From IMG/VR virus record IMGVR_UViG_3300050014_000806, positions 1 to 42,236 of that record: 42,236 bases of DNA, one strand, 5' to 3'. Under the pieces are notes generated by a model. That model saw only the letters and a list, made by a program, of their open reading frames with translations. It had not been told where the DNA came from and made no database searches. Below, piece after piece: positions 8,342 to 17,117 of the stretch. Within the stretch, counting starts at the first letter, position 1. Each line of letters begins with the position of its first letter. Source of the DNA: a virus. A program made the translations under genes and the position numbers.

Positions 8342-8347
8342 AGTCGA

Positions 8348-8710
8348 ATGATTCAGGACATTTACATTAGAAGCCCACGAGATCCGAATTTTATTTATGG
8401 AATTTATTCGCATTCTGATCCTATTGAAAGCATTATTGCAAAGATAAGAATGATTCTAGGAACTACTCAGGGTCAAGTTCTTGGCGACTTAAACTTTGGT
8501 GTAGGAATTGAGGATATGATTTTTGAAACAAGGATCAACAATATTGATCTTGAAGAAAAAATTTCCAAACAGATTACCCAATATATTGCAGAAGCAAGTC
8601 AATATAAAATTAAACCTACCGTATCCTTTGGTCATGCGGATGGATTCGACTATTGTGTCATTGATATTTACATTGACGACCAAAAAGTAATTGGGGTGCT
8701 CGTTCGTTAA
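8348..8710 (+). CDS. 25: Baseplate wedge protein, T4 gp25-like
   Basis: This 120-residue protein has a gp25/GPW family pattern. PRDPNF lies near the N-terminus, then DPIESIIAKIRMIL with GTTQGQVLGDLNFGVGIED starting near residue 40, and a C-terminal beta region. In T4, gp25 joins the baseplate wedge to the sheath-initiating region. Length fits the family (T4 gp25 is 132). It heads the plus-strand operon behind a late-type promoter box. A GIY-YIG gene is inserted directly after it (2-base gap), separating it from the gp6-like gene that normally works in the same wedge complex. Confidence 0.85.
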   Translation: MIQDIYIRSPRDPNFIYGIYSHSDPIESIIAKIRMILGTTQGQVLGDLNFGVGIEDMIFETRINNIDLEEKISKQITQYIAEASQYKIKPTVSFGHADGFDYCVIDIYIDDQKVIGVLVR

Positions 8711-8712
8711 TT

Positions 8713-9378
8713 ATGGAAACAAATATGAAATATTATGTTTATTTAACCACTAATTTAATTAATGGTAAACAGTATGTCGGTGATCACATGATAAATCCGA
8801 AAGAAAAAAGATATTATATCGGAAGCGGCAAATATTTTTGTTTTTCTCGAAAAAAATATGGAGTTCAAAATTTTTTCAAGGAAATTTTAGAGTGGTTTCC
8901 AACAAGAAAAGAAGCATATGAGGCTCAAGAAAAATATATTATACAATTTAATACTCTAGCTCCTAATGGATATAATCTAAGCCCCAAAGGGGGAATCGGT
9001 GTTATCGGATGTTGCTCTGAAGAAACCAAAATGAAAATGAGAAATGCTAGATTAGGAAAAAGCCCAACTAATAAAGGAGAAAAAATGGCTCAAGAAAAAA
9101 AAGATAGAATCAGCAACTCCTTATTAGCATTTTGGTCCTCCGATTCGGAAAAAACAAAGGAAGTTAGAAAAATTATTTCTTTGAATGGACAACAAATGAC
9201 TGGAGACAAAAATAGTATGTTTGGCAAAACCCAGGATCCAGAAAAAATGAAACAAAGATGGGTGGATACTTCCCATCCGTGGATTAATAGACATCATTCC
9301 GAAGAATCCAAAGAAGCTATTCGAAAAAAAGCTCTAGAACGTAATAAAATAAAAACAATCCAATGGCAGACATCATAA
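8713..9378 (+). CDS. GIY-YIG homing endonuclease between genes 25 and 6
   Basis: This 221-residue protein has a GIY-YIG nuclease domain in residues ~5-95: YYVYLTT, YVGDH, YYIGSG, then EILEWFPTRKEAYEAQE with the catalytic-type Glu. The C-terminal half has NUMOD3-like DNA-binding units (SEETKMKMRNARLGK, NSMFGKTQDPEKM, HSEESKEAI). The N-terminal domain is very close to that of the gene at 36286, suggesting a common source. Start could be 8713 or ATG 8725. Its last 16 bases overlap the start of the gp6-like gene, so the stop lies inside that gene's sixth codon. It is A-rich compared with its neighbours. Confidence 0.85.
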   Translation: METNMKYYVYLTTNLINGKQYVGDHMINPKEKRYYIGSGKYFCFSRKKYGVQNFFKEILEWFPTRKEAYEAQEKYIIQFNTLAPNGYNLSPKGGIGVIGCCSEETKMKMRNARLGKSPTNKGEKMAQEKKDRISNSLLAFWSSDSEKTKEVRKIISLNGQQMTGDKNSMFGKTQDPEKMKQRWVDTSHPWINRHHSEESKEAIRKKALERNKIKTIQWQTS

Positions 9379-11261
9379 CTACTTCAAGAATTAGGTTAAC
9401 TGAATTATTTCAAGATGCGATTAACTTTGTAAAACAATCTTATGATGATGTAGGCCAGGCGTTTACGATGGCTTCTCCAATGGGGCAGATTCTTCAGGTT
9501 GTTTTAAGTTTGGGTCGTATGATTCTTTACTATGTTGAGGATTCTATTACGGAACTTAACATTAATACTGCAACAAGGCCCAACAGTGTAAAGGGTCTGG
9601 CGAGTCTTACAGGGCATAATCCTTCTAGGGGAGTGGCCGCACGAGGAACTCTTCGTCTAATCTATAATGGAACTAAAATTGATATTTACGGCAACACAGT
9701 AGTTATTCCAAATTATACTAGAGTAACTTCTACAATTAATGGTTTAACTTATACCATTATTCTTCCGGGGCAAGAAGTTAGGCTGGACCTAACTTCAATT
9801 AGTAACTTTGTTGATGTAAATATTGTTCAAGGTAAACTTGAATATCAGCAAGCTTCTGGTACTGGAGATGCTTTACAAAGTTTTAACTTCCAAGCTAAAA
9901 AAGGATCTATCATCGATAACTATTTTGTGAATATTTATGTTGATGGAGTTAAATGGACCACCAGAGACAGTATTCTCGACATGATTATTGATGAACAAGC
10001 TGTTATGGTTAAAACAGGTCAAACTGGAGGTATTGATATTTTCTTTGGTAATGGATATAATGGTGCAGTTCCTCGTTTAGGATCTACCATTTTGGTTGAA
10101 TACCTTTTAACTGATGGGGAAACTGGTAACATTAGAACTGCCGAGGCAAAACAACTTACAAACTGGAAATTTGAAACTCGAGGTTATGCTTTAAATAGTC
10201 AAGAGATCGATCTCAATAAAATTCTAAAGGTCGTTATTCAGAAAGATGTTTTATTTGGAACTCAAGAAGAACCCCTTTACCTTACAAGATTATTAGCACC
10301 CCACACTTCAAGAAGTTTTGTTTTAGCAAATTCAACTAATTACATTTATTTCCTACGTAAGCTTAATATGTTTACTATTGTGGATGCTGTACCTGGATTT
10401 GCTACATTTGAAGACAGATATGCTGCTGACAAATACAATCAGGCTCAGACAACATATGAAAATTTAAGTGAACAATATAGAAATTTGGCATCTACTGTTG
10501 GAACCGGATCGGCTCAAGCAATAGCTTTAAAACCGCAAGTTGATGCAGCTCAACAACAAGTTTATTTTTGGCAAGCTGCTATTACCGAACAAAAGAAGGA
10601 TGACAACACAGTATATCTCTATTTAGTTCCAGATGTAAACAAACGTATCCCAGCAAATCAGAATTATTATACCTGTAGTTTGGACTCCTTTATTTTAACA
10701 GATAACGAAAAATTGGGAATATTGGACCTTATAGAAGAAAGTGGACAAAGAATTATTACGGTCGACAATGCTATCATGCAGATAAAATACCCAAGATTTG
10801 TTATAAATGTTTCCCTTATCATCTATGAGGGATTCGATTTAAACAATATCAGAGAAACTATTGTTTCCAAAACTTCGGATTACTTCTTAAAAAATACTAG
10901 AAGGGATAGAATTCCTCAATCAGATCTAGTTAGAATTATAGAACTTATTGATGGGGTTGACTCTGTAACAGTTTGGTTTGATGCTTCTAAAGATAATTTC
11001 TCAATTTATGGAAATGGTTATGGAATTGACGATTATGGGGATATTATCCTAGTAAGATATGTAAATGATGCATTTGGTAATCAGGTTCCTGTAAGCGATC
11101 TGTATCCACTCATTCGTGGCGGATTTGAAAGTTCAAATGGAATTTACTATGATGACTCCATTGTAAAAGACCGTTTATCATCGGTAAATATACAGCTTAG
11201 AGGAATTACCCCAGTTGATTTCAATTCAAACAGTAACAAAACCATAGTAAGTTCAATATAA
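9363..11261 (+). CDS. 6: Baseplate wedge protein, T4 gp6/J-like
   Basis: This 632-residue protein matches T4 gp6 in size (660) and in operon position after gp25. The N-terminal region (LGRMILYYVEDSITELNI, then RPNSVKGLASLTGHNPSRG) has the helical start and the ATRxxSV-x-x-LA-x-L-x-G pattern of Baseplate_J/gp6 proteins. The C-terminal part contains the DGVDSVTVWFD beta-hairpin segment typical of the family. gp6 dimerises to form the inner baseplate ring. There is an internal coiled, Gln/Ala-rich stretch around residues 355-405. Its ATG overlaps the end of the upstream nuclease gene, which may affect its translation. Confidence 0.8.
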   Translation: MADIITTSRIRLTELFQDAINFVKQSYDDVGQAFTMASPMGQILQVVLSLGRMILYYVEDSITELNINTATRPNSVKGLASLTGHNPSRGVAARGTLRLIYNGTKIDIYGNTVVIPNYTRVTSTINGLTYTIILPGQEVRLDLTSISNFVDVNIVQGKLEYQQASGTGDALQSFNFQAKKGSIIDNYFVNIYVDGVKWTTRDSILDMIIDEQAVMVKTGQTGGIDIFFGNGYNGAVPRLGSTILVEYLLTDGETGNIRTAEAKQLTNWKFETRGYALNSQEIDLNKILKVVIQKDVLFGTQEEPLYLTRLLAPHTSRSFVLANSTNYIYFLRKLNMFTIVDAVPGFATFEDRYAADKYNQAQTTYENLSEQYRNLASTVGTGSAQAIALKPQVDAAQQQVYFWQAAITEQKKDDNTVYLYLVPDVNKRIPANQNYYTCSLDSFILTDNEKLGILDLIEESGQRIITVDNAIMQIKYPRFVINVSLIIYEGFDLNNIRETIVSKTSDYFLKNTRRDRIPQSDLVRIIELIDGVDSVTVWFDASKDNFSIYGNGYGIDDYGDIILVRYVNDAFGNQVPVSDLYPLIRGGFESSNGIYYDDSIVKDRLSSVNIQLRGITPVDFNSNSNKTIVSSI

Positions 11262-11269
11262 TTTGACCA

Positions 11270-11566
11270 ATGGCAAACGCAATACAAAAACAGAACGCTA
11301 TTAGTAGCAATTCTCAGAAACATTTAGTTCGTCCATCATATTTGGATTCAGCTCGTCATTTAAATGACAGCTATTTAAATCTGGGATATGATTATCGAGG
11401 AAAAATACTAAAGAGAATGACTTCAGCCGAATTATGGGCTAACCCGCTTCAGCAGCCTTTATTAGCACAAATTGAAGCTATGATAAACTTTATATTGGAA
11501 AACGTCAAGTCTATCAAAAAGACATTCAGCATTGCTCATGATAAAAATACTACGAACATTAATTAA
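11270..11566 (+). CDS. Small wedge-operon protein
   Basis: This 98-residue protein lies 8 bases after the gp6-like gene and 6 before the gp7-like gene. The centre has SYLDSARHLNDSYLNLGYDYRGKIL, the C-terminal half a helix (LLAQIEAMINFILENVKSIKK). No domain is recognised. Its place between two wedge genes suggests a structural or assembly role in the baseplate wedge; this rests on position only. Confidence 0.6.
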   Translation: MANAIQKQNAISSNSQKHLVRPSYLDSARHLNDSYLNLGYDYRGKILKRMTSAELWANPLQQPLLAQIEAMINFILENVKSIKKTFSIAHDKNTTNIN

Positions 11567-11572
11567 CTAAAT

Positions 11573-14500
11573 ATGAAGACCCAAAATTGGAAAGTTTACG
11601 ATAAAAAAGGAAGCTCATTAAACCTATTTGCTGACTCATATTTAAATCTTCAATTTGTTTCTACAGCTCAGAATGCTATTGGAGCTTCAGGATATGCTAT
11701 AACCGATCCTAGTTCTTTGATTATTTATGGTTCTGATGGAGTTAAAATTACGAATTCAGGCTGGGAATATGATGCTGCTACTCAGGTAAGTCTATCCTAT
11801 ACATTTGGAACAGATCCGGGGATTTTAACTTCACAGGAAGCTTCTATTAATTTTACATACGTTTATGTTTGCAATCCATCTTGCCATAATTCTTTGGCTA
11901 TAGGTGGAGCTAATTTGGATATTAGTACTGCTTTTACATATCCTTCAGTAACTTTTACTTCAGCTATATTTTTAGATCCTGTTTCGCAGGGTTTAGTAGA
12001 AACAGAACACTTATCCTTTTTACAAAAAGATGGAAGTAAATGGATTCGTCCATACGATACTGTAAATCCCACTCTTATATTTTCTATGGATCCTGCCGGA
12101 GACCCCGAAATAAAACTATTTACCGTAGATGAGACCACTCAACTTGTTCAGTGGTCTGACGAAGTGGTTGTTGATGTGAGCGTTTATTTAGAAAATTTTC
12201 CATTAATAGCTAATATTGGGTTTCGTGCTGAAGATGAAGGAGTTTTTGAAAGAAAACTAAGAGTTTATCATTTAGTAGGGGAACAACGTTATCTACTTTA
12301 TGAAATACTTTGCAATGCCGAATCAATTGGACCTGATGAACGTTTTGATACGCTTATAACAGATTTTGGTCTACCCTCACCAAAAGCTAATCATAGATTA
12401 TTTAAGGAAGCTGATATAAATGAAGATCTCCCGGATTGGCAATTACTAAATCAAAAAGGAAAACATATCATTCTTGAACATGATAAGATTATGCCGTTTA
12501 TAGGCACATATAAAGCTCTTATCAATGCGATCAAATGGTTAGGATATGAAGATATTAAAGTGAAAGAATGGTTCAGCAATGTTAAAGATGGCACAAAATT
12601 ATCTTTAACTGTTCCTTATGAAGCTGCCGATAGAACAAAAACTATCATGTACTTTACTCCAGATGAAAGAAGAAACCTTAAAAAGTTAAATCAATTATCG
12701 CTGGTTTATTGTATTACACGAGAGACGGGTCAAGTCGATGATTATGGAACACCGATTACCGAGAATTGTTACACGTATAACCTCGATGAAATATTCGTAA
12801 AATTATACTCGCTTAAACAATGGCTCGAAAGATGGGTCATCGGAGTTAATGCCAGAATTACTGACATAACCGGAGAAGGAGTTTATTTTGAAAGATATAA
12901 AAGCATAGTTTATTCAACCCAAAACTACGGAACTGTAGCTAATTTTACTCAGTCTTTAAGTCCTATGACAGTCAATCCTGATTCCGAATTAGTTTACGGG
13001 GATGCTAGTATGCTATTAACTCTTAAAGAATTGCATATTACAGCGCCCAAAAATTTGCCACTTCGTTTTCAGGATCTTGTTTCTTATTACTGGGATCCTT
13101 CCAATGGAGCTTACTCTCCTGCAGATGCTTCAAAGTTATCTTATTACGATCCATCGACTATATTTGTAGGCAACTCTGCAAATACTCCTTTAAAAGATCT
13201 TTATGATATTCAATGGAAAGCTTCTGTTTCTAAAACTGATGCTGGAGCTATTCAAAATAATCTAGTTACGAATCCTCTTCTAATTATCGAAAATGAAATT
13301 CGTTATTTGAATATATTAGATTCTTCGTCCATATTTTATGATGTTTCAACCAAGCTAGATATTATTCTAGAAAAAGCTTATTTAAGAAGTACCGAAAGCG
13401 ATGTCTGGACTGAATCAATTGAATACCGCATTTATTCCGACCCATGTATTGGAGGATACTGGATGGATAACTCGGCTGGTGTTCACATGTGGAAATCATA
13501 CGACTATTTGACCTTTGTTCCCGATGTTAGTTCTCAACTAGTTTATGCTGTAGATAAATTTTATAAAGTTCCTCTTTTAATAATGGAGAACTATAAATTT
13601 ACCGATGCTTCTTCCGATGTTATTCACTTTCCGAAGAAATACTTTCTAGATATTCTTGATGGAAAAATTGCAATGGATTCTAGCATGCTGGGAAGTAAGG
13701 GAGAAGTAATTGATATTGAAAACTATATTAACTTTAATTATGATACATCCTTAAATGAGCAGCAGATAGTTTATAATGTTGTTTATCATTCTCCTAGAAT
13801 GTCTTTAGCTATTTATGATCCTTCAGCATATTATTGGAATTCCATGAAGAATCAAGAACCTTCTTCTAAGGTAATTGATAATGGAGTTTACCAACTTGAT
13901 GTTCATCACACAGGACCATATACTATTGAGATTTATGGATGGGATAGTCAAAACAACCTGTTCAACAATAATATAAAAACACCATATTCTGTTTGGCAAA
14001 AATTTCCAACAATACTTTCCTATTTGGATATGTCAACGAATAATTTCTTAACCATTCAGAATGTAAGTACTTTTATAACTCCAGATGAAGCGAGCACTTT
14101 AATTAGTCAAAACCTTTATCCATTATTTGATCGTCAAATTCCTCTTGAAGGATTATCTTTAGAATATGATTTACAAGGAATACCATATATTAGCGTTCCT
14201 TCTTTATCTTATTTTATTGATGTTCCAAATACAGGGGATATTACTCGTTTTTATAACTTAACAGAGCAATGCTATAACTTGGATGGTTCTACTTTAGTTA
14301 TTAATCAGAACTTTGAGAAATTCTATAATGGAGATAACGTCGTATTGGTTCAATGGGACAAACATTCTCTTTCATTCTTACAAGAAGTTAGTGCTTTAAT
14401 TACTACTGATCCTTCTTCTCTTGGAATGTTTGGCGAAATATTTGTAACCTTAAACCAGATTCCCCCTAATTTTATCGGACAAGAAGCTTCCACCGAAGTT

Positions 14501-15256
14501 TATATCTTAAATGATACAGAAAGATTCTGTAGCAATGCTTCTAATAATATTGCTACAAAATCCATGTCATTGGATATTTCAGCTTATCAATTTACAGCTG
14601 CTGAATTCCTTGATGGAAGTGACCATCAATTAGTGGGGGTTATTATTGATGATCTTTCAACAGGATACCGATGGGGAAGTTCATTTAGAGTTATAGATGT
14701 TAGTGCTTATCGTCATACTTTCCAAGGAAACCTGCCACAATTCGTTATTGGAAATCCAAGATACACTTTATCTGCTAAACATGCATTCTCTTCATTTGCG
14801 GATTTTCAGATAGATATTTCCACAGCATCTGAGGTCGATAACAATTTCGATCTTTACATGAATGATCCTCATCACACAGAATACTACTTAGACAACACAT
14901 TTGTTTTTGTAAACCTATTGTTTGATCAAGATTACGCGATAGCACAGTGGTACGATCCGTCTACGGATAACTTACTTACTAAACCTTATTATCCATTCAC
15001 CCAAGCAATAAGTGTCGACATCAGCACGCTAGTTATCTTTAGCTCGATGTATGATCCTTCAGATTATATGCTTGAACAGAGAAATATTTGGACGGTTAGA
15101 AATACAGATGATAAGAGAATGATTTTCAAAGTTTATAATAAAGTAGTTCCATTCATCTTTAATAAAGCTGGGGTCTTTGATGTTCAGCTTGAGGCTTATG
15201 ATAAATACGGCAATATAAAATCCCAGGTTTGGGAAGGACTTTTAACTGTTCAATAA
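11573..15256 (+). CDS. Very large baseplate protein, gp7-like by position
   Basis: At 1227 residues this is the largest protein on the plus strand. T4 gp7 (1032 residues) is the very large wedge initiator encoded downstream of gp6, and the position and size match. Around residue 310 there is a GTYKALINAIKWLGYEDIKV segment that recalls tail-protein-I/gp7 proteins. Most of the rest reads as repeated beta-sandwich sequence. The tripeptide Asp-x-Ser is strikingly frequent (DPS, DVS, DIS, DAS; about 25 copies). It ends TAATG, coupled to the adhesin gene. The assignment is by context plus weak motif. Confidence 0.55.
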   Translation: MKTQNWKVYDKKGSSLNLFADSYLNLQFVSTAQNAIGASGYAITDPSSLIIYGSDGVKITNSGWEYDAATQVSLSYTFGTDPGILTSQEASINFTYVYVCNPSCHNSLAIGGANLDISTAFTYPSVTFTSAIFLDPVSQGLVETEHLSFLQKDGSKWIRPYDTVNPTLIFSMDPAGDPEIKLFTVDETTQLVQWSDEVVVDVSVYLENFPLIANIGFRAEDEGVFERKLRVYHLVGEQRYLLYEILCNAESIGPDERFDTLITDFGLPSPKANHRLFKEADINEDLPDWQLLNQKGKHIILEHDKIMPFIGTYKALINAIKWLGYEDIKVKEWFSNVKDGTKLSLTVPYEAADRTKTIMYFTPDERRNLKKLNQLSLVYCITRETGQVDDYGTPITENCYTYNLDEIFVKLYSLKQWLERWVIGVNARITDITGEGVYFERYKSIVYSTQNYGTVANFTQSLSPMTVNPDSELVYGDASMLLTLKELHITAPKNLPLRFQDLVSYYWDPSNGAYSPADASKLSYYDPSTIFVGNSANTPLKDLYDIQWKASVSKTDAGAIQNNLVTNPLLIIENEIRYLNILDSSSIFYDVSTKLDIILEKAYLRSTESDVWTESIEYRIYSDPCIGGYWMDNSAGVHMWKSYDYLTFVPDVSSQLVYAVDKFYKVPLLIMENYKFTDASSDVIHFPKKYFLDILDGKIAMDSSMLGSKGEVIDIENYINFNYDTSLNEQQIVYNVVYHSPRMSLAIYDPSAYYWNSMKNQEPSSKVIDNGVYQLDVHHTGPYTIEIYGWDSQNNLFNNNIKTPYSVWQKFPTILSYLDMSTNNFLTIQNVSTFITPDEASTLISQNLYPLFDRQIPLEGLSLEYDLQGIPYISVPSLSYFIDVPNTGDITRFYNLTEQCYNLDGSTLVINQNFEKFYNGDNVVLVQWDKHSLSFLQEVSALITTDPSSLGMFGEIFVTLNQIPPNFIGQEASTEVYILNDTERFCSNASNNIATKSMSLDISAYQFTAAEFLDGSDHQLVGVIIDDLSTGYRWGSSFRVIDVSAYRHTFQGNLPQFVIGNPRYTLSAKHAFSSFADFQIDISTASEVDNNFDLYMNDPHHTEYYLDNTFVFVNLLFDQDYAIAQWYDPSTDNLLTKPYYPFTQAISVDISTLVIFSSMYDPSDYMLEQRNIWTVRNTDDKRMIFKVYNKVVPFIFNKAGVFDVQLEAYDKYGNIKSQVWEGLLTVQ

Positions 15257-16776
15257 TGTCAATTGTAAAACGTACAGACCAATTTGTGAAACGAGGACAT
15301 AGTTTTGTTCATCATGGAGGTCCTGCGCCTATTTCTTGGCCAAATGAATTTGGAACGGTAAATGGATATTCCAGTGCTGGATTCAATTTTGTTGGGTCTT
15401 CAAATTTAAACGTAAACTGGGGAGATGGAACTATTGAAAATGTAGCACCTTCTTCTTATCCGTATCATGATTATTCAGGAACGCCTCCGGATAAGTGGAC
15501 TATTCAAGATATATCTCAAATAACATATTTAGATAACGCTGGCTATCCTATGAGATATGCAATCCTTCGAAATGGAACTAATTTAAACCAAATTGCTTTT
15601 AATAGTGCCCAAGTGGAATCAATTGATATTGGAGACGGATTTACTAATTTGCAATATGTGGATATTACTTGGAGCCCTTTGACCTCTTTTCCAACTAAAA
15701 GCGAATGGCCTTTATCTCATCTTAATTTGGATGGCTGCCACTTAACTTCTTTTGATGGAAAATCTGAATGGACTAATTTAGCTTATTTGGGGTTAGGATA
15801 TAATTATGAGTTAACTGCTCCTGTATTAAAACCAGAGTGGATAAATCTAAATACTCTGGAATTATATTATTCTCCTATCGGAACTGATCCTACTCTTCCA
15901 GAATGGGTAAATTTACAATATTTAGCTTTAGATGGATGTGGGTTACATTCTTTTATTGGAAAACCAGAATTATCAAAGATGCTAAATTTATCATTGGGTT
16001 CTAATGATATATCTACACTTTATCTCCCTCCAGAATGGATCCAAATGAATACACTTCAAATATATTATACTACATTAAACACGATTCCCTGCCCTTCAAC
16101 GTGGGCAAATTTAACTCAGCTGTATTTATATTATAACTCACTAACTTCTTTTAATTCTTATCCAGAATGGGTAAATTTAACCGTATTGTATTTAGCATCT
16201 AATTTTTTAACATCTGTGGAATTACGCTCGGAATGGACAAATATGAGTAATTTGGATCTTGGTAGCAATAAACTAGGAATGGTAGATGTTCCTGCTGCGT
16301 ATACCCATTTATCGTATTTGGGATTAAACGATGCTTCTTTATCCTCTTTTACAGTTAAGCCAGAATGGACTCCATTATACTATTTGACTATTTCGGAGAA
16401 TAGTTTAACTTCTTTGGATATTCCTGCTGAACTTACAAATTTGCAATATTTAATAGCTGTTAATAATCTTATAACTTCATCCCCATTAAAACCGGAGAAT
16501 ACAATGATTTATCAAATTCAGCTCTCAAATAATAAACTTACTTCATTTACGTATCACCCAGAGTGGTATAGATTACGAGCTTTATATCTAGATAGTAATT
16601 TACTTACAGAATCTGTTGTGAATCAACTTTTAATTGATATAAGTACCAATGTATCCTCCTGGCCTCAATATGGAAATATTAATCTTACAGGTACTGGTAA
16701 TGCCGCTCCAACTGGAGATGGCTTAACTGCCAAAACTGCTCTTTTAGCTAGATCTATTTCAGTTGCAACAAATTAA
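15256..16776 (+). CDS. Leucine-rich-repeat protein, probable tail adhesin
   Basis: I use ATG 15256, overlapping the upstream TAA; a TTG at 15229 is an upstream extension without support. The product has 506 residues. Residues ~30-90 contain a beta domain with NVNWGDGT, a PKD-like turn. From about residue 110 to 470 there are roughly fifteen LRR units of ~22 residues with the pattern P-E-W-x-x-L-x-x-L-x-L-x-x-x-x-L-T-S-F. LRR solenoids bind proteins or glycans, and a position after the wedge genes fits a receptor-binding or short tail-fibre role. That role is inferred. Confidence 0.7.
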   Translation: MSIVKRTDQFVKRGHSFVHHGGPAPISWPNEFGTVNGYSSAGFNFVGSSNLNVNWGDGTIENVAPSSYPYHDYSGTPPDKWTIQDISQITYLDNAGYPMRYAILRNGTNLNQIAFNSAQVESIDIGDGFTNLQYVDITWSPLTSFPTKSEWPLSHLNLDGCHLTSFDGKSEWTNLAYLGLGYNYELTAPVLKPEWINLNTLELYYSPIGTDPTLPEWVNLQYLALDGCGLHSFIGKPELSKMLNLSLGSNDISTLYLPPEWIQMNTLQIYYTTLNTIPCPSTWANLTQLYLYYNSLTSFNSYPEWVNLTVLYLASNFLTSVELRSEWTNMSNLDLGSNKLGMVDVPAAYTHLSYLGLNDASLSSFTVKPEWTPLYYLTISENSLTSLDIPAELTNLQYLIAVNNLITSSPLKPENTMIYQIQLSNNKLTSFTYHPEWYRLRALYLDSNLLTESVVNQLLIDISTNVSSWPQYGNINLTGTGNAAPTGDGLTAKTALLARSISVATN

Positions 16777-16778
16777 TC

Positions 16779-17117
16779 ATGTCACTTGAACGTTTTTTTA
16801 GAGAAGATAAGGGTTGCCCCACAATTTCAGTTGGAAATACTGTTATACAGGTAGATAGTGTCGACTGGAGAAAACCATACGTCATTACTGTTGAAAGATT
16901 GGGTAACGAGATTCAATTAAAACTTGATGAAGATGCTGCAAAAAGAAATGTTACAGCAGTAAAATATTCGGGTCAGGATTTAGTTCCGGACTTGAGTCCA
17001 GAAAGTCTTCCAATTGATTCGAGGACGCATCTGTCTGTAGATGAAAATTATTTATATGTTTGGGTTCCGCAGGTTCAAAAATGGAAAAGAATGCCATTGC
17101 TAGATTGGTTAGGCTAA
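16779..17117 (+). CDS. Small protein closing the baseplate operon
   Basis: This 112-residue protein starts 2 bases after the adhesin stop. It looks all-beta (VGNTVIQVDSVDW, ITVERLGNEIQLKLD, ENYLYVWVPQVQKWKRMPL). The final VWVPQ..KWKR segment resembles attachment or fibre-tip peptides in phage tail proteins, but I do not recognise a family. Its last 9 bases overlap the convergent nine-module gene. Confidence 0.55.
   Translation: MSLERFFREDKGCPTISVGNTVIQVDSVDWRKPYVITVERLGNEIQLKLDEDAAKRNVTAVKYSGQDLVPDLSPESLPIDSRTHLSVDENYLYVWVPQVQKWKRMPLLDWLG

Noticed and set aside
15229-15255. TTG start for the LRR protein
   Set aside because: It lies inside the upstream gene, and ATG 15256 forms the usual TAATG coupling.
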